A DNA stretch of 64,000 nucleotides from Nigrospora sphaerica (GCA_018287875.1 JAGVVL010000001.1:3968001-4032000); one strand, 5' to 3'. Positions 43,632-55,744 are shown, counted from the first letter of the stretch. Made by a program: numbers and translations. Notes: generated by a model from the sequence alone, not told the origin.

Positions 43632-44117
43632 ATGGATACCCAGAAGGACGACGATGAATCCAGCGGGCCGTTCGGCAAGCACCCCTTCGCCTGGGTCATG
43701 GTCCCTCTCATCGCCTTCGCCATCGTCAGTATCTGGATTACATGTCTCAGGTTTAGGAGGAACAGGCAGCTGGCATTGGCGGGCGTTGCCGCCATTCGAG
43801 ATCCCGAGAGCCTTCGTCGTCGCCAGCAAATGTGTCCTGCAGGGCCTTCTAGGTGGCAGTGGGGCGGACAGGAGGCCCCTCAGGGTCTGAGAAGACCGCG
43901 GAACGGCGGCAGCAGAGAAGAGGGCCTGAATGAATTCGGCGAAGCTCCACCGGCTTATACCAAGAGTCCCGAGCAATCCGAACACGTCGAACTGTCCAGC
44001 ACGATGCCAGTCCACGGCGTCTCTCCTCCGACATACCTCGGCGCAACCAACGCCGCGATGGCCGGGTCTCAGGCGCCTGCGACTCCTCCTCCCGCCTTTG
44101 TTCCCTCGCGACAATAA
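43632..44117 (+). CDS. Single-pass membrane protein with PY motifs
   Basis: Single exon, 161 residues. A charged N-terminus (MDTQKDDDESSGPFGKH) precedes one membrane helix (about 20-40, WVMVPLIAFAIVSIWITCL) and a basic stop-transfer RFRRNRQ. The C-terminal tail carries two PPxY motifs, PPAY and PPTY, which are ligands for WW domains of Rsp5/Nedd4-type ubiquitin ligases. This layout resembles small fungal adaptors that recruit Rsp5 to membrane cargo, but I do not recognise a specific family. The start is the first ATG after a long pyrimidine-rich leader. Function is inferred only from motifs. Confidence 0.6.
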   Translation: MDTQKDDDESSGPFGKHPFAWVMVPLIAFAIVSIWITCLRFRRNRQLALAGVAAIRDPESLRRRQQMCPAGPSRWQWGGQEAPQGLRRPRNGGSREEGLNEFGEAPPAYTKSPEQSEHVELSSTMPVHGVSPPTYLGATNAAMAGSQAPATPPPAFVPSRQ

Positions 44118-44629
44118 TTTCCAGTTGTCAGCCTCACAAGGCTGCCTCACTTGGCCGTACCGGTAGTGGCACTCCAATCAGACTTTCTTCATGAACTCGT
44201 TCCCGTCCACCAGATACCCGCCGGGCGTATGCACTTAATTTCGAGCCAGCGGCCGTCACCAGCACATAGACTCAACGGAACCGGCGCTGGGAAGCCGGCG
44301 CACCGCTACATCAACGTCAAAGCACTGCCAGTAATATCTGGCGCATGTGCCCAACTACGACATCGATATTCTGGGGGACACCAATGGTAGCACTACATAC
44401 CTGCGTTGGCGCCATTGCGGCTTCGCTTTCGTAAGCCCAATGAAATATGATTCTCAAACGTTTTGGTGCCTCGCTTGCGTACGAAATGTGCCGAGACCAA
44501 AGCTACAGCGCCTTTCAGTCTATTGGTCATCGATTTGGTAACTCTGGTACATGCGGCCCCGTGGCTAACCGTACTGACTCGACTAATAGGTCAACGGCTT
44601 CCCATTGTTTCCCAAGTAGGAATTGATGC
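44118..44629. other. Convergent spacer
   Basis: About 500 bp between the PY-motif gene stop and the mannanase stop. It should hold both 3' ends. I see nothing else in it. Confidence 0.5.
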
Positions 44630-46053
44630 TCAGCCGATGGCAGCAACGTGATCCGTGACCAGGCATTTCCAATCGGCGGACCCGTCGTAAATTGTGAAGG
44701 TGTCGTCATGGGTCGGCCCCGTGCTGAGAGTTACGCCAAGCTGCCAGAACAAATCAGCCGCAACCCCTGGTGCCGCGAGGGCCGTCTTCTGCCACGGTGC
44801 CTGGTTCTTGCAGTGGTCTGTGGCTGCACCGTCTGTGATGGTGGTTAGTACCTATTGGCGATATGACCCAAAGTTGGGCCCCCCGAGGCATGAACAGTAC
44901 TTACACTCTTCCAGCAGGCACGGAACACCAGCGGCGACACAAGCTTCGCCATGTGTCTTGATCCAAGCGTTTCCCCAGTCGTAGCTCGTACCCCAATGGC
45001 TTGGATACATATGCAGAGTGGCAAAGTCCAGAGTGGCGATTCCCAGGTTCTTGATGAAGTCGGTTCCCTCGGCATACTGGTAGGGGTAGCTGCCATCGCC
45101 AGGCAGCCCCATGCCTTCGTCTCCCAGAGTCACCATGTGGTTGGGGTCTAAAGATTTCACGTAAGCCGAGACGCTCGAAGCCCAGTCGAAGATGACGTCG
45201 GTGTTGCAGCCGGGGCAACGTGGTTCGTTGGCCAGTTCCCAGGCGAAGATGGCGGGCGACTTGGTATACCTCGAGACTACGGCCTGGATGTACTTGCGGT
45301 ACTGCGCCTGGGCCGCCGTGTTGGTGTACCAGCTGGTCTTGGAGCCGCCGAAAGCCTTGACGTACGCGGCCATGCCGCCGTAATCGTCCCAGTAGTTCAC
45401 AAAGGGGATGATGAGCTTGATGCCGCGCTTCTCGGCCGCCGACACGATGTAGTCGAGGCGCTGCAGGCCGTTGGCGCCCGTGTTGATGGTGGAACCACTT
45501 GCCGAGAGGTACTGGAAGTACACGGTGCCGGACCCGGGCTGGGAACTCACGTCGTTGAAGCCCCAGATACGGAGAATCTTCAGGCCCGAGGCGACGAGGG
45601 TATCAAGAGTTTTGTCCACATCGGCGTTGTTGGTGAGGAAGCTGATCCAGTACGAGTTGGTTCCAGCGAAGAACTTGGTAACGCCGTCAATGGTGAACTT
45701 GGTTCCGCTTGCGGATGCGAACCCGGTGCTGGTGGCAACGGGAGCAGTCGCCTTCGTCGTGGTACTTGTTGTGGCCCCCTTCGAAGTGACAGTGGTCCTC
45801 AGTGTGGTGCTGGCCGAAGCCGATGGCGCGGTCCCTATTGCTCGCTGTCAATACGAGTGCCCAATCTGGCGAGCTTTGAACACCACTTACCCGGGGTACA
45901 TTGCGAGTACCATTCGTTCAAAACAGAGCAGACCGCGCCAGAGACACACGTCGTGGGACCGCTATAGCCCTGGCCGCCACACTGGCCCCAGAGCTGCTGC
46001 TGGGCCGAGACGGCCCCAGAGAGCGGTAGAAGCAATGCCGTGGAGCACTTCAT
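44630..46053 (-). CDS. Secreted endo-beta-1,4-mannanase, CBM1-GH5
   Basis: Hydrolyses internal beta-1,4-mannosidic bonds of mannans, outside the cell. Three exons (45891-46053, 44905-45834, 44630-44832) join to 431 residues. Residues 1-17 are a signal peptide ([17 protein letters not shown]). A family 1 cellulose-binding module follows ([13 protein letters not shown]...[11 protein letters not shown]), then a Ser/Thr-rich linker. The GH5 subfamily 7 catalytic domain starts near [20 protein letters not shown]. Acid/base Glu is in WELANEPRC; nucleophile Glu is in LLEEYG, a motif completed only by splicing the last intron. The CBM1 is N-terminal, as in the Podospora GH5 mannanase; in Trichoderma it is C-terminal. 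Confidence 0.96.
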
Positions 46054-46140
46054 TGTCGGAGAACTGTTGCTTTCTGGGACCCTGGGAGAGGATGGGCGCA
46101 TGCCTGAGCAGTTCCCAGAAAGCAACATGGCCGGCCCGGC

Positions 46141-46147
46141 TATATAT
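46141..46147 (-). promoter_or_regulatory. TATA-like box of the mannanase gene
   Basis: A TATATA run on the minus strand about 90 bases upstream of the mannanase ATG. Distance and sequence fit a strong inducible fungal promoter. Confidence 0.5.
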
Positions 46148-49062
46148 GCTGGCCTGCCGTTGGCACCTCACATGTCCGCGAGGGCCTCTCTCGTGCTTGC
46201 AGAACGAGGGGGGACCGCCCGGGCCACAAGCCCCACGTCGACGGGAGTGCATTGCGGCGAAGCCGCTTACGGCTATCTGACCCTGAATGGCAACGGGGCC
46301 ATGCCCTCCTAGCTCATGGTGTGCGCATCCCGGCCATGGCAAACGTTCCGTCAATGAGATGTCGGATGTGACCTCGCCTCCCCGCGAACAGAGGTTCCTG
46401 GCGCCATGCATCATTGTAGGGGGTCAGGCGGGGATCCGCGCTTGGCAAGGGTTGTGGCTGGCTGCCTGAGCTCCTCATATGACTATACCCAGCAGAGGTA
46501 GACGCAGGGTGAATAAGGCCGGCAAGAAATACCTCCCTTTGGGACCTCAAACCCAGTTTCCTCGATCGGAGAAGAATCAAGGAACGATCCCGCCTTCCCC
46601 AGATCCACTGACGAGAAAGGGGAACGTGGGCGGCTGGTGCGAGAAAGAATAAATCGGACGGAAAACAAGATCACACCCCCCCTTTGGACCCATTGCTCTG
46701 CCCGAATCAGCATCCTGGGGTGAAGGGAGTCCGGCACAGCTTCACCACATATTTTTTGCCAAGATCTACCGTTTGATTGGCTTAAGCCGCACGGCAGATG
46801 CCCTATTAGGTAGTCATCAAGGCGGCGCGAGCTGATCCGCTACCTTTCTTGGGTAGGTGGATAGCAGAGGTCGAGGCCATGCCAAGCCACCGGGCGCAAA
46901 GTCCTTGACGGCCAGCACAGCGGCTCTCCCGGTTGACCAAGATGTACTTTCCTAAGAGCCGCGGTGCCACGATGCGCCCGATTATATACTGAGGTGGCTC
47001 ATTGGTCGTCCACGAAACCATCGCCGAACCATTTCAATCCTACGCAACGAGCTTCAGAATACTTGTGAGCATCTCGAATGAAGGCAAATATCGGGCTTTT
47101 GGCTTCATGCTCGAGATACTCTCACCAGATTACAAAATCAACCATGGTAGATTCGGGTTTACCACCCGGCCATGTACGATATGTGGTCACATGAACTTCT
47201 CGCAGGCAGTCACCATGGATTTCCATATTTGTCTTGTACGCATATATTGGGTAAGTGCTGGTCCAAGGACAGATCTTGGAAATCTTAGGTTTGGTCTGTA
47301 ATTTTGCTTACGACCTGCCAAGAAGAATAAGAAATCAGGAGGAATTAGACATTCAGCGACGTTTGAAAGCTTTGGGAGCCGCGTGTTAGTGCCCAAAACA
47401 TCGTGTAAAAAACAGAGTCCTAGAAGATTTCAGCCAGTCTTCCCTATCAATATCAGTGGAAGCACTCACCGCGCAAAACACCAACGAGGACCCAGGGCAA
47501 GAAATTCTTGTATCCTGAAGAGTGTCACCCTATTACGCCCCATTGAACCCAAAGCAATACCCTGGCAGGAGCTGCATCGGCAACCATTTTACCTGGCTCC
47601 TTCCTCAATGTCGGTGAATGTAGCCTACCACCTAGAAATGATTCCAAGTCTGTCTTGATCTCTGAGAGATGGAGCCCAGGAGAGTCCATACATTAACAAT
47701 CGCTCGTTCATGGACATACTATGGCATGCATCCCTCAATGATCAAGTCCCCCTTGCCTACTAACGCTTCGTCCACAAGACACATCTTCGATGGAACCACC
47801 AGCACGACGCATCGGCGCCCAAGGGGGGAAAAAACAAAGCTACCACTCCCTACCTATATCGGACAGCAGTATTCATATCACGTTTTGTTGTGGTCTAGGA
47901 TGAGGTCTGGCATGAGTGTTCATACACAGGTTCATAAGCTCGAGCCGGGCATGGGGTAATCGGCTCCCCTTTTAGACCTACATGTTATATCGTGGCCCAG
48001 TATCCCTCGCGTAGTCCCGGATTCCCTCACAGAAGTACTCTTGCCGAATTTGAGGAACGAGGGACACATCCAGCGGCAGAAGCTGAATATTGTTTCGCCT
48101 TGATGCATTTTGGTCGGCCCAAAGCATTGCACTGGGTTCCAGCTCTTGTGAGGCCAAAAGTGAGACCAATGCCTGCATGTATCGAAAGTGCTCGTGGCTA
48201 CGATATGGGCTGCCCGTACCTGCCTCGGGTTGCCATGTTGCCTGCCTGCTGACTTCCTTCCAGCCAATGTTTCGTTTGCGTATCTTCTACTTAACCAAGC
48301 TGGTCCTACCTTAGTGGAAATAAGCATAACCGATCCTGACATTCGTTGCAGGATTCTACTTCCTGCCGCTTCCATCTTTGATCCTTTCCCCTCTTCTCCT
48401 CTCATCTCCCGCCTTCTCTCCATCCTGGCCTCCCACCTCAACACCAACCATCCATCCCTTTCGAGTCATCTTCTGACCGAAAGGCAAGCGTGCAGTCGAC
48501 CTAGGCCCGTACCTAGTCCGAGGGTGTGGCTGCCTTCTGCCAGATCTTCTCGTTTTCGCCTATCTATCTCATCTCATCAACCTGTTCCGGTAAGTACCAA
48601 GTTTGGCCTGCCCTCGCCAATTCACCTCCATATTTCCCCACTCCATCTCGAATCTCAACGCCGAAGCTGTATCCCGTCACCTCTGTGCCTATTTCCCCAT
48701 CTCCCATCTGTTTCCTCTTGGGAGCTTTGGGTCGCTGGTTTTGCATCCTCCGCCCGGAACCTTCATCACTTTCTTCGGCAGAGACTTCCCTGTTTGTCGT
48801 TCTCCCCAAACGTCAAAACCCAGTGGATCACACCAGCGGCACACACATAGAGGTACCCCCTCCATGCCAGCTTCATTTCACCGGCTGCCTGCATATACCC
48901 GTTTTCCACTACCCTTGAGCAAACTCGATACCCAACCCGGGTCCATCTGTTTGCACTTGCCTCCCACTTGTCATCATCCATTTTCCACGCCCTTGGTATT
49001 CCCACCAAGCAAGAATTTCCTTGGACTGACTCTCCGAAGTTCACGAGACATCGCCACTCATC
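46148..49062. other. Long divergent intergenic region
   Basis: About 2.9 kb between the mannanase and zinc-knuckle genes. From roughly 46740 to 48350 the sequence is noticeably less GC-rich than elsewhere and has no long frames on either strand, as if decayed. From about 48350 to 48720 it is strongly CT-rich, typical of the leader of the downstream gene. No gene supported. Confidence 0.45.
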
Positions 49063-50919
49063 ATGTCTTGGAACAACAATACTGCCGGTGGTTCACCCGC
49101 CTGCGGATATGGTGTGCCTAGCCAGTTCGATCAGTTCGAGAACAGCCAAGCTGGAGGCTTTGACACTAGAGGTTTCGACGCCGGTAGTTTCGATAATGGA
49201 GGCTTCAATGGTAATGGCGATGCCGGTGGCTCTGGCGATCGAGCTTGCTTCAACTGCGGCAAGCAAGGGTGAGTGACCCTATTCCCTCACCTTCACTTGG
49301 TGTAGTTGACTTCAGGTTCTGGTGGTTGACGATATTCCTAGTCACAACAAGGCCGACTGTCCGGAGCCTCGTGTCCTCCGCTGCCGTCATTGCAACAAGG
49401 AGGGACACAGTATCCGCTCCTGTCCCGAGCCCGACTGCCCACCCCAGGAGCCTTTCTCCGGGGAGTGCCGAAGCTGCGGCAAAGAGGGTCACAGGGCAGC
49501 CGAGTGCCCTGATAGACCTCCCATGATATGCAACAACTGCAAGGAAGAGGGTGAGGGCCCGAGTACTTATTTCTTCCCCGGTACCTGACTAAAATTCATT
49601 GCTAGGACATGCCGCTGCGGACTGCAAGAATCCTCGGGCGATTGATCGTTCTCACGTCGCCGATATATCGGCTGATCAGGCTTGGCTCCAGATTGTCAAT
49701 GCCGCTGCTCAGAAGGACATGGACGATGTCAAGGAGGGCATCGAGAAATACCTCAAGTCTTTGCCTGACCTGACCTATCAAGATCTTGAGAAGGCTTTCC
49801 GCTCCCAAGAGCTTGGAATCTACCTCATTGCCGTCGAGAAGCCAGTCATGCTTGGTGCCTTGACCAACATGGATCTTCAGGGCAACCTGGGAAAGAAATA
49901 CCAAGTGACCTACCGCTTCTCCTCCAAGGCTGCTCGACCTCGTGAGGCAGCTTTGTGGCCCAAGGACGACACCGAGAACTTGGAGCGCTTGGCCGATGCT
50001 GGTGAGCCTGTTTCACGCGGCCTCGTCAAGTGTAAGAACTGCGATAAGTTTGGCCACTTAGCCAAAAACTGTCCTGAGGAAGAGGTAGAGAAGGACAAAC
50101 TCAAGATTGTCTGCTTCAACTGCAACGAAGAGGGTCATCGTGTCCGCGACTGTGAGTTCCTCCTTCTCATGGGTGACATCAATCCACTAAGAGAACCAGG
50201 TCCAACCCCGCGAATCGACAAGTTCGCGTGCAAGAACTGTGGAAAGTCAGGCCACAAGGTTGCCGAGTGTAGGTATTACGACATTGGTGATATAAGACTT
50301 TGCTGACTAGCCTCCCAGGCCCCGAGCCTCCCAACGCGGACAATGTTGAGTGTCGCAAGTGTGGCGAGAGTGAGTTGTTTTCTTCCCCTGGACCTCATCA
50401 TTTCTGATCTTCCAACAGCTGGACATTTCTCCCGCGACTGCCCTCAGGGTGGCGGCGGTGGCGGTGCTTGTCACAACTGCGGCCAGGAGGGCCATCGTGC
50501 GCGCGACTGCACCGAAGAGAAAAAAATCATCTGCCGCAATTGCGATGGCGAGGGTCACACTTCTCGAGAGTGTCCCGAGCCTCGCAACATGGTCAAGGTC
50601 CAGTGTCGCAACTGCGACGAGTATGGCCACGAGTCCAGAGGCTGCCCCAAGCCACGAGACTGTAAGTCCGGTGTCATATGGGCAAGAAGACTGCTGACAC
50701 TTTTTAGTGGCACGTGTCAAGTGCTCGAACTGCGGTCAAATGGGCCACTTCAAGTCCAGATGCACTAACCCCACCGTCAACGCTGATGTGGCCATTGGCG
50801 GCGATACCGGTGATGGCTCTGGAGGCGCCAGGGGCAACTCTGGTGGCAACGACTTCAGCACCCCAGCATCTACAAGTGACTGGAACTCGGGCAGCATAAA
50901 TCAAACAGGAGGCTGGTAG
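49063..50919 (+). CDS. CCHC zinc-knuckle protein with twelve knuckles (CnjB/Gis2-like)
   Basis: Seven exons (49063-49268, 49342-49550, 49606-50151, 50200-50268, 50319-50369, 50419-50661, 50708-50919) join to 511 residues. I count twelve CxxCxxxGHxxxxC knuckles, from CFNCGKQGHNKADC to CSNCGQMGHFKSRC. Four precede and eight follow a helical, non-knuckle segment of about 115 residues (for example ADQAWLQIVNAAAQKDMDDV). The N-terminus is Gly/Asn/Phe-rich and the C-terminus Gly/Ser-rich. CCHC arrays of this kind bind single-stranded RNA or DNA, as in Gis2/CNBP and Tetrahymena CnjB; Aspergillus homologues are often named CnjB. A translational or RNA-binding role is likely. Introns tend to fall inside knuckles and five of six are phase 1. 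Confidence 0.9.
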
Positions 50920-51801
50920 GCCCTACCGGCTCAACTCTTTCCTGGCCCGTGGTAACGCGGGATGAACCGTAGCGGCGATTTTGACATTGAGGCTTTTGAC
51001 GATCTCGACTCTGAACAAGGGAACTTCTGGCCGATCTGGGGTTTCATCCTGCAAGTATAGTGAACAAGAGGAACGAGGGGACGTTCGCTCGGATTGCGAT
51101 GGAAATGCTTAGGTCTTTACAAGGGTTCAGTAGCTCCCAAATAATGAATACAATGGCCGGATAGCATGAGACGACGACAAATGGCCTGTCTAGTAATTGT
51201 GCGTAGATCATCGTGCACCTATGGGAACGGTCGGCCGCCTTGCTTTCTTTTTCTGATCCCATCGGCAAAGTGGGTGGGTAGGTAGCCGTGATCAGTTCAA
51301 CGATGAGTTGAGTACTCGTCTAGGTCCTCAAACGCATTTGATCAAGTCTACGAGCATCTTCAGATTCTTCCTAGTCGCGTAATTGAATAAGTAATGACCT
51401 TGTTGTCGGTCAACGCAGTGCGTAAGCCGAGTTTGGGGCAATGCGACGGCCATTGCTGCGGATAGGCTCAGCGTCGGTTTCCTGTAATCTCCATTTTCTC
51501 CTTATTGTCTTTTCCATTCCCCATTACGGTGTATGCGAACAAACAGCTGGGCGAAGGCATTCGAGTGACGCTGAAGCCAATCGAGAGGGCGCATGCGGCT
51601 TGTGGCCGCCTAGGAAGGAGAACAAAAGTTACATAACGGAACGGGGTTGCCGTGACCACACCACTAGTTACATTTACACGCAACGTGGAATGCCGGCCAC
51701 CTACGAACTGGCAACGAACGGCTGCACCTACTTGCTGTACAGTACCCCCAAAAGGTTCCCGCAATCATTCACAAGAGTGAACAGGTGCGGAACAAAAAGA
51801 G
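50920..51801. other. Spacer before tRNA-Pro
   Basis: About 880 bp with the 3' region of the zinc-knuckle gene and the tRNA-Pro downstream flank. No gene seen. Confidence 0.5.
51794..51798 (-). terminator. Pol III terminator of tRNA-Pro
   Basis: Five consecutive T on the minus strand, four bases after the tRNA 3' end, the usual RNA polymerase III stop. Confidence 0.8.
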
Positions 51802-51891
51802 GGGTCTCGCCGGGGATCGAACCCGGGACCTCGCGCAATTATTACTTAGAGTAAGCCCTAAGCGCGAATTATACCACTAAACCACGAGACC
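51802..51891 (-). tRNA. tRNA-Pro (anticodon AGG) with 18-nt intron
   Basis: On the minus strand the acceptor halves GGTCTCG and CGAGACC pair fully and a C discriminator follows. The D arm contains AGTGGTA. The anticodon stem is CGCGC/GCGCG and the T arm CCGGG-TTCGATC-CCCGG. The loop reads TTAGGG, then an 18-nt insertion, then T. Removing the insertion after position 37 leaves a canonical 7-nt loop with anticodon AGG and a 72-nt mature tRNA. The intron sits one base 3' of the anticodon, the standard nuclear position. Internal A and B boxes are intact. Confidence 0.95.
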
Positions 51892-52537
51892 TGGGGGTGG
51901 CTGCTTCAACAGCCGTGGAGTGGATCCATTGGATGAGAGACAAGCCTGTTAAAACACTATAGCATAGACTAGCCAAGTATAAGCCCCTCTTCTCTGGAAT
52001 TTGCATTTCGACGCACCATAGCTTGGCAGACTCTGAATGCTTGCCGCAAGAGAAAACCAGGTTCGTGTTGACCTGTATCGCGCAGGTGTTTTTTCTCCCC
52101 CTTTTAATGTAAATTGAAAGACATACGCATTCGTGTCGCTATTGTTATTATAGCCTCATAGCTACTCTCTTAGGAACATCTTTGCTATGAACCGTTGCTG
52201 CGTATATCTGTCCCAATGCCGTAGGAGTCGAAGGACGAGGTGGCTCTTTAAGCGTTGCAGAGACGGAGTGGTATTAATTTAAACACGTAGCAATTCCTCT
52301 CACCTCCGTTTCCCCTATTCTATAGACTTGTGTGCCATCTGCGTCATACACCGAACCAGCTATCGGACTACAACGATCTATCACGACCCTGATGTCCTAG
52401 CGAATGGCCAATGCAGATAAACCTAGGGTGCAGAGCCTAGATGGCATTTTATCCCATAAAAACCTCGCGCACCCAACGCCAAGTTCATGTTCACTGGATT
52501 ACGATGCTACAAACACGAAAAGGCCCTGTTCTTGTCA
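51892..52537. other. Spacer upstream of tRNA-Pro
   Basis: About 650 bp, AT-richer than average, between tRNA-Pro and the stop of the four-exon unknown gene. It holds the tRNA upstream flank and a 3' region. Nothing else supported. Confidence 0.5.
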
Positions 52538-54835
52538 TCACTCAATCAGGTTATCATCAAAACACGAGATCTCTGCGAGCGCAGTGCCGAGCCCCTGCTC
52601 ACCGTCATCGAGAGGCTTTGGGTTCGCTGGTGAGTGTTGTCTTCTGGATCGCTTAGTCCCCTTGTCGCTGCCCGGACCCATCAGCCCTTCACTAGGGAGT
52701 CGCGCCGCACTAATTGCATCTGTTTTCTTGGGCGTGCTGGCGTCCCTGTCGGATTGCACAATGCAGTTGGCATTGGTCAAGTCGTTGCCAAACTCTCTGT
52801 TCGATTCCGATGACTGACTGAAAAAGGCCGAGAAGGTTCGGGCGCTAGATGATGGTGACCGAGTGGGACTCTTCTCGCTTTCCTTGTCACAACTACTTCC
52901 TGTGAGTTGAACCTGGTTGAAGCTGTCATGGCGTTGTCCGAGTGCGGCTTGGGACGTCTTTCTCGTTCCCGCTCGGGCCGAAATGTTCACCGAGGCGTTT
53001 CGGTGCAACCAGGTGTCTTCCAATCGACTATCTTTACGGGACTTGACCTCGCCAGCAGGAAAGATCGTATTATACGAGGCTCGGAAGGAAAGAGGGCTGG
53101 GTTGATTCAACAAAGACTGGGTCAAGCTCGCTGCAAGTTCGGTAGGGAAATGCGCGCCTCTACCAGGGCGATTGTCGAACTCTGGTGGCGGGGGTGTCCT
53201 CGTTGGCACCGGGTTGAACACATTGGTGAGCTTCCGGTTATGAAGCATGCCGGGGGTATCGTGAGCGCGCTGGGTTTGAGAGGTCACCTGCTCCCATATT
53301 TGCCCAGGCCCGTCCAGTCTGTTTGTAGTAGCCACCGAGTTCTCTTCAGAGTTGAGAGCACACCACTTCGTAGGAGTGTTATTGGGCATTTGAAAAGAAT
53401 TCAGTGCCGTGTCGTGGTCCTTGCTGGTGGGGTCGATGTTTTGGAAATCGAACTGATCCAAGGGGTTCATCTGGTCAAAACTGCCCCCATAAGTGCCAGG
53501 ATAGTCAGGCATGCTCGAATCTGAGTTGGTGAGTTTCTTATCCGCTTTCGATGCCTTGTGCCTTAGGGATGCATTATAACTTGTCCGAGCAGGGTGTACT
53601 GGTTGCTCGTGACCAGCAGTCCCCGAATGGGGAATTGGCCAGTGGGAGATCGGAGAATTGTAAGATGACTCGGAGTGTGGCGCGTTCCAGAGATCCATGT
53701 AATTGGTGTCGGTGCTGCTCCCTCCACTCACGATGCCTCCTTGGACGAAGGCCTGGGTCTGCGGCATGTTATTTAAGAAACTGCTAGTTTGTGTGGCAGT
53801 CCAGCCAGCTGAGCCAGCTGGGTACTCAAAGGAAGAGGAGGGCTCGGCGACGACCTGACCCTGTCGACGTGGCGAATGTACGTGCGTTTGAGGGCCCCCT
53901 TCGTGAAGCTGTGTAGGCACGACCAGCGACGAGTTGCTGGGCTGATTCCGTTGCCACATCTTGGCATTGGGCCACGCAATGCCCACGTTCTCAAGGATCT
54001 CTGGGACGTTGCACTGTTAGTAGAAGTCAAGCCGTGATCATCCAGAACTCGCACGTACGAGAAGGGGCATGGACGAATGAGAACGCGATGGTATTTTTCA
54101 CGCGTTCGATTGGGAATGTCGCAGAATCGCGTGGGAATCCCTCACTAATGACGATTTTGATGCGGCCTAGGTCGTCCGCGGGGTTGAACCGGTATTCGGG
54201 TCGCAAGAATTCGGGGCGGAAGCGAGGGAATCGGAGAGGCTCAAGATCCCCTTTCTTCGTAAACTCTTGCGCTCTTTGTCAGATCCACCGTGAGTTGCAT
54301 GTATCTATCAGGGGCAGAAGCGGGTGATTACCAAAGCTGCGACTGAGGAGTTGGGGCCAGATCGACTCGCGATGGAAAAAGGACGTGCTGCGCCAGAGAA
54401 ACTCGTCAGCCAGCCAAATTTGGTAAAGACTATCTCCGGGGAAGAAGCGTGGTGCGTACGAGAGGAGGCGCCCGTCTACGAACACTCGAGCCTCCCAGTT
54501 GCAAGACTCGGGATGTTGGCTGTATGCCTGGGTGTATTCGCTGGGTTCTGGCTGCCCCCAGCTGTGCAAGGAGATGTTGAAGGGGGTACCTGCCTCCAGG
54601 CCAGGCACGAAACACGTCAGGGTTGGCAAGCCATACGAGCCAGTGGTGAGTCCAAACTCTGCCCTGGTCAGTTGTTGGACGCCACGCCGGCGCCGATGCC
54701 AAGAGGTCTTCGTGCGGCAGAGAGCGAAAAGGACGTACCATGATCTCGTACGACGTGACACTCGGTTTTGAACTCCTGTAGGGGAACGGCCGAGTTGCTC
54801 GGGAAGATGAGCACGTCCCAGTCTTCGTACCGCAT
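52538..54835 (-). CDS. Conserved-looking hypothetical protein, four exons
   Basis: Exons 54739-54835, 54332-54658, 54061-54265 and 52538-54002 join to 697 residues. The first 210 residues look folded: MRYEDWDVLIFPSNSAVPLQ, GTPFNISLHSWGQPEPSEYT, EARVFVDGRLLSY, a Trp/Phe-rich stretch, then RIKIVISEGF. The rest is a long Ser/Asn/Gln/Pro-rich, probably disordered tail with a short acidic end. No signal peptide, membrane helix or catalytic motif is evident. The start chosen gives an N-terminus opening directly into the folded part; an in-frame ATG at 54985 would add 50 residues. Donors and acceptors are mostly canonical (GTACGT, CAG); the second donor GTAATC is weak. I do not recognise the family. 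Confidence 0.7.
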
Positions 54836-54985
54836 GTCAAAGTGGACGCCCGTCAACCGAGCCAAAAAGCTATGGGAGGGAACTGTCTTCACCGGTGATA
54901 GTGATCGCAAGACAGAGTTGTAGACCAAAGGCAGGGGACCCTCCACGAAATAGTTGGAACCGGACAAGACGTCCAAGCACAACAT

Positions 54986-55744
54986 GAATGCAGATGGTCG
55001 TAGTGAATCGCCTAGACCGAGAGGGAGATGCGACTGACGATAGACAATTGATCAAGTACATGGGTCAGCAACTGCACACATGTGGTAAGAAAAAGTTCCT
55101 GGTGTGCAACCCCGGTCCTAACTGGAAGCTACCGGTGAACTTCAAGCAGTCGCTACTTCCGGCAGCACTCTCAATTTCCAGCAGACCCAGGAAGGTACAG
55201 CCGATCCATGTCCCGCTGGCTATCCCGTCGCATATCGCCTGGACAACGTCATGATAAGCCCGTACCTGCCGCTGGGCGAGAGTACTATGCCGTATCCACA
55301 CCAGGCATGGGGGAAGGAAAGGGCCGCTTGGTTACCAATTGAATGGATGCGGGGGGCCGGGTGCTGATGCGAATCAGGGGACTCGATGCAGTTTTTCGAA
55401 ACACCGAAGTCCGTCCCTCCACTGTAAAGTCTTCCCGAAGCTGGGTTGGCTTTAACAGAGCAAGTGGCCTGATCTGCCGTCTACCAGGATGATAAAGAAC
55501 TCCACGAGTCAAGGGAGCTCGACTTGGTAGCCCCGACATCCCGGGTTAGGACGGCTCAAGGTACCAGCGCTGTTATTTTACGTACAAAGGGAAGATTAGA
55601 AGCTCTCCCGCCATATTGGAATTGGGTAGCATATGATATCACATGCGACCGAACCCCGGTGAAGCCACTCGTCATGCGCATTGCTGGTATTGACTTCTTC
55701 TCACGTCCGGGGTTCCGCACGTCAAGAGGGATATATGTACAGGC
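54986..55744. other. Intergenic region
   Basis: About 760 bp between the start region of the four-exon gene and the stop of the complex I subunit gene, both on the minus strand. It should contain one promoter and one 3' end. No gene seen. Confidence 0.5.

Noticed and set aside
48188..48850. 220-codon plus-strand frame upstream of the zinc-knuckle gene
   Set aside because: Pyrimidine-rich leader sequence read as Ser/Pro/Leu; no start context or motif.
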